In this document: positions 62,317-64,000 of the stretch, piece by piece
Numbering within the stretch: the first letter of the stretch is position 1
Layout: each line of letters begins with the position of its first letter
NCBI RefSeq assembly: GCF_000758545.1
Contig: NZ_CP009279.1
Coordinates: 1,612,001 to 1,676,000, forward strand
Direction: 5' to 3'
DNA: 64,000 nt
From: Paenibacillus sp. FSL H7-0737
Lineage (GTDB): Bacteria; Bacillota; Bacilli; Paenibacillales; Paenibacillaceae
Translations under genes and position numbers: made by a program
Notes under the pieces: generated by a model
What the model was told of the DNA's origin: nothing
Seen by the model: only the letters and a program-made list of their open reading frames with translations
Databases searched by the model: none

Positions 62317-63291
62317 TTATCTCGCTGGAGCGAAATCGGCTACTGGCTTTAGAATCTCTTCAATTCGCTCCAAAGTATCTAGAGATAGAACGGCATCAAC
62401 AGCTTTGGCGTTCTCTTCCACCTGCACCGGCTTACTGGCCCCAATAATTGCAGAACTTACACCAGGTTGCCGTAGGGTCCAAGCTAACGCTAGTTGCGAC
62501 AGCTTCAAATCAAGACTGTTAGCTAGTTCATCCAGCTGTCCGACAACAGTCAGTACATCATCGCGGAAGTAGCTGCGAATGACGCCATTTACCGAATCAT
62601 CAGCTGCGCGGGTTCCTGCCGGAGGCTGTTGTCCAGGTTTGTATTTACCTGTCAGGATACCTTGGGCGAGTGGGGAAAAGACCACTTGTCCGAGGCCCTC
62701 ACGCTGAGATACCTCAAGTACCTCATCTTCAATGTAACGTTCGAACATGTTATAGATAGGCTGATTGGAAATAAGCGGACGCAGATTTAGTCTGCGTGAA
62801 ATGCCGGTGGCGTCAGAAATTTGAGCTGCGCTCCATTCGCTCACTGCTGAATACAGAATTTTACCTTGTGCAGTTAGGTCGTCCAGTGCGCGTAAAGTTT
62901 CCTCCACAGGCGTCTCTCTGTCAAAGCGATGACAAAAATAAACATCAATATAATCGGTTCCTAAACGGCGAAGGCTAGCTTCACATTGCTCCATGATGTG
63001 CTTGCGAGACAAACCGCGATTATTCACATCATCCCCCATGGGGAAGAATACCTTTGTACTCAGCACATAAGATGATCTTTCATAGGCGCGAAGAGCAGCG
63101 CCCATTGCTTTTTCGCCTTCACCACGGTTATAAGCATTAGCTGTATCAAAGAAATTGATACCGCATTCAAAAGCTTTGCTGATGCAGGCATCTGCTGCCT
63201 TTTGCTCTGCTGCTGTTCCATATGTAAGCCAGCTGCCTAAGCCGATTTCACTGACTTTTAGTCCTGATTTGCCTAGTCTTCTGTATTTCAT
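62317..63291 (-). CDS. Aldo/keto reductase, Kv-beta/YghZ-like
   Basis: 324 residues from ATG 63291, with AAGGAGGG in front; the frame extends 19 codons upstream without a site. The AKR tetrad is seen in NFFDTANAYNRGEGE (Asp, Tyr), STKVFFP (Lys) and VYFCHRFD (His). SSAIIGASKPVQVEENAKAV binds NADPH. The length and blocks are close to the voltage-gated-channel beta-subunit-like reductases. It is divergent from an SGNH hydrolase across a perfect palindrome. Confidence 0.93.
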   Translation of the reverse strand: MKYRRLGKSGLKVSEIGLGSWLTYGTAAEQKAADACISKAFECGINFFDTANAYNRGEGEKAMGAALRAYERSSYVLSTKVFFPMGDDVNNRGLSRKHIMEQCEASLRRLGTDYIDVYFCHRFDRETPVEETLRALDDLTAQGKILYSAVSEWSAAQISDATGISRRLNLRPLISNQPIYNMFERYIEDEVLEVSQREGLGQVVFSPLAQGILTGKYKPGQQPPAGTRAADDSVNGVIRSYFRDDVLTVVGQLDELANSLDLKLSQLALAWTLRQPGVSSAIIGASKPVQVEENAKAVDAVLSLDTLERIEEILKPVADFAPAR

Positions 63292-63339
63292 TATTTTCTT
63301 CCCTCCTTGAGTTGTATATGTTAACTTTACTTGTATCCT

Positions 63340-63366
63340 ATGAAACATTCAACTTGAATGTTTCAT
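63340..63366. promoter_or_regulatory. Perfect 27-bp palindrome between AKR and SGNH hydrolase genes
   Basis: ATGAAACATTCAA (63340-63352), C, TTGAATGTTTCAT (63354-63366): 13-bp arms with one central base. It lies 49 bp from the AKR start and 35 bp from the hydrolase start, as expected of an operator for both genes (for example TetR or MarR type). No regulator gene lies beside it in the window. Confidence 0.7.
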
Positions 63367-63400
63367 GTAAAAGACGAGATCAAGGAGATGAATCGTAGTA

Positions 63401-64000
63401 ATGACTATTCCAACTTCTAAAGCTAAAAAAGTGATTTTGTTTCAGGGTGATTCTATTACGGATGGAAGCCGTGGTCGTGATGAAGATCCCAATCATATTC
63501 TAGGACATAGCTATGCATATATCATTGGCGGTAAGCTAGGCAACGAAAGGGCTGAGCAGAATCTCGTGTTCTATAACCGTGGAATTAGTGGGGATCGGAT
63601 CTCCGATTTATATGCACGCTGGAATGAGGATGCGATTTACCTTCAACCGAATATCATCAGTATTTTAATTGGTGTTAATGATCTTTGGAGAACAATGAAA
63701 GGGGAACCAAGTGGTATAACGGACCGCTTTGAACGTGCGTACCGTCATGTGCTTGAAGAAACTGGGGAAGTACTTCCGCAAACGAAGCTGGTCTTGTGTG
63801 AGCCTTTTATTCTAAATACCGGAGCTCCGGCAGAACAATGGGACGAATGGAAAGAGCGGATTACTCATTATCAGGGTGTTGTTAAGCAGCTTGCAGAGGA
63901 ATTTAATGCTGTGTTTGTTCCTTTACAGGAAGCATTTGATGCAGCTACTCGTAGAATAGATCCAGCCTACTGGCTGTGGGACGGCGTTCACCCGACAGCG
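63401..64000 (+). CDS. SGNH/GDSL-family hydrolase, C-terminus beyond the window
   Basis: 200 codons from ATG 63401 to the window edge without stop. The block I GDSITDGSRG holds the catalytic Ser, block II has NRGISGDRISDL, block III has GVNDLW (Asn), and the last visible block WLWDGVHPTA holds the catalytic Asp and His. These are the features of SGNH esterases of the acetylxylan esterase/lysophospholipase type. AAGGAGATGA lies upstream with rather long spacing. It probably removes acetyl groups from sugars; specificity is not proven. Only a short tail should be missing. Confidence 0.92.
   Translation, partial: MTIPTSKAKKVILFQGDSITDGSRGRDEDPNHILGHSYAYIIGGKLGNERAEQNLVFYNRGISGDRISDLYARWNEDAIYLQPNIISILIGVNDLWRTMKGEPSGITDRFERAYRHVLEETGEVLPQTKLVLCEPFILNTGAPAEQWDEWKERITHYQGVVKQLAEEFNAVFVPLQEAFDAATRRIDPAYWLWDGVHPTA

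Overview
The window looks like a chromosomal segment of an endospore-forming Bacillota, most probably Paenibacillus. Reasons: strong AGGAGG-type ribosome binding sites, frequent TTG/GTG starts, spoVAC-spoVAD-spoVAE, the Bacillus-type yqeG-yqeH-aroE-yqeI-nadD-yqeK-rsfS-yqeM cluster, a three-SLH surface protein, and many secreted or cytoplasmic sugar-acting enzymes. The genus is inferred from gene content, not from a marker gene. There are no rRNA, tRNA, IS or phage genes and no CRISPR array.

Layout. 1-6.4 kb: a DHA2 drug exporter (cut by the left edge) divergent from its likely TetR regulator; a CUT1 sugar ABC importer without its own ATPase; a VOC protein and an SDR. 6.4-11.3 kb: a Fur-boxed iron-siderophore uptake set (two FecCD permeases, lipoprotein, AraC-type regulator fused to a siderophore-binding-like domain). 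11.4-20.7 kb: a metallophosphatase, two serine hydrolases, an AraC regulator divergent from a GH3 beta-glucosidase, a DHA1 MFS exporter and an Lrp regulator. 20.7-24.2 kb: a response regulator - BcrA-like ABC ATPase - ABC-2 permease - histidine kinase unit of the peptide-antibiotic detoxification type, with a direct-repeat promoter. 24.3-28.5 kb: a sulfane-sulfur island: a five-domain CoA-disulfide-reductase/rhodanese/TusA/DsrE protein, an ArsR repressor, and three rhodanese-domain proteins across a 38-bp dyad. 28.5-30 kb: the most unusual stretch: a strong promoter running at once into a terminator, a nuclease-like protein fused to a winged helix, and eight 51-bp tandem repeats whose junctions form small hairpins.

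30-41.3 kb: a GH3 enzyme with extra domains, a HIT protein, a His/Gly-rich membrane protein, a 1369-residue S-layer-anchored protein, a guanidine-I riboswitch controlling a paired SMR exporter, an aldo/keto reductase and an M42 aminopeptidase. 41.3-48.4 kb: a small membrane ORF, spoVAC-AD-AE, and a MoxR - DUF58 - transglutaminase operon. 48.4-54.7 kb: the ribosome-assembly/NAD/shikimate housekeeping cluster. 54.7-64 kb: a 52-residue membrane protein, an unusual ArsR-HTH regulator divergent from GH27 and GH43 glycosidases, a small secreted protein, a YhgE/Pip-like membrane protein, and an aldo/keto reductase divergent from a right-edge SGNH hydrolase across a perfect 27-bp palindrome.

Together the window combines sugar-polymer use, metal and drug homeostasis and sulfur-stress handling around conserved core genes. 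Functions are read from protein motifs and family knowledge only; no database search was possible.
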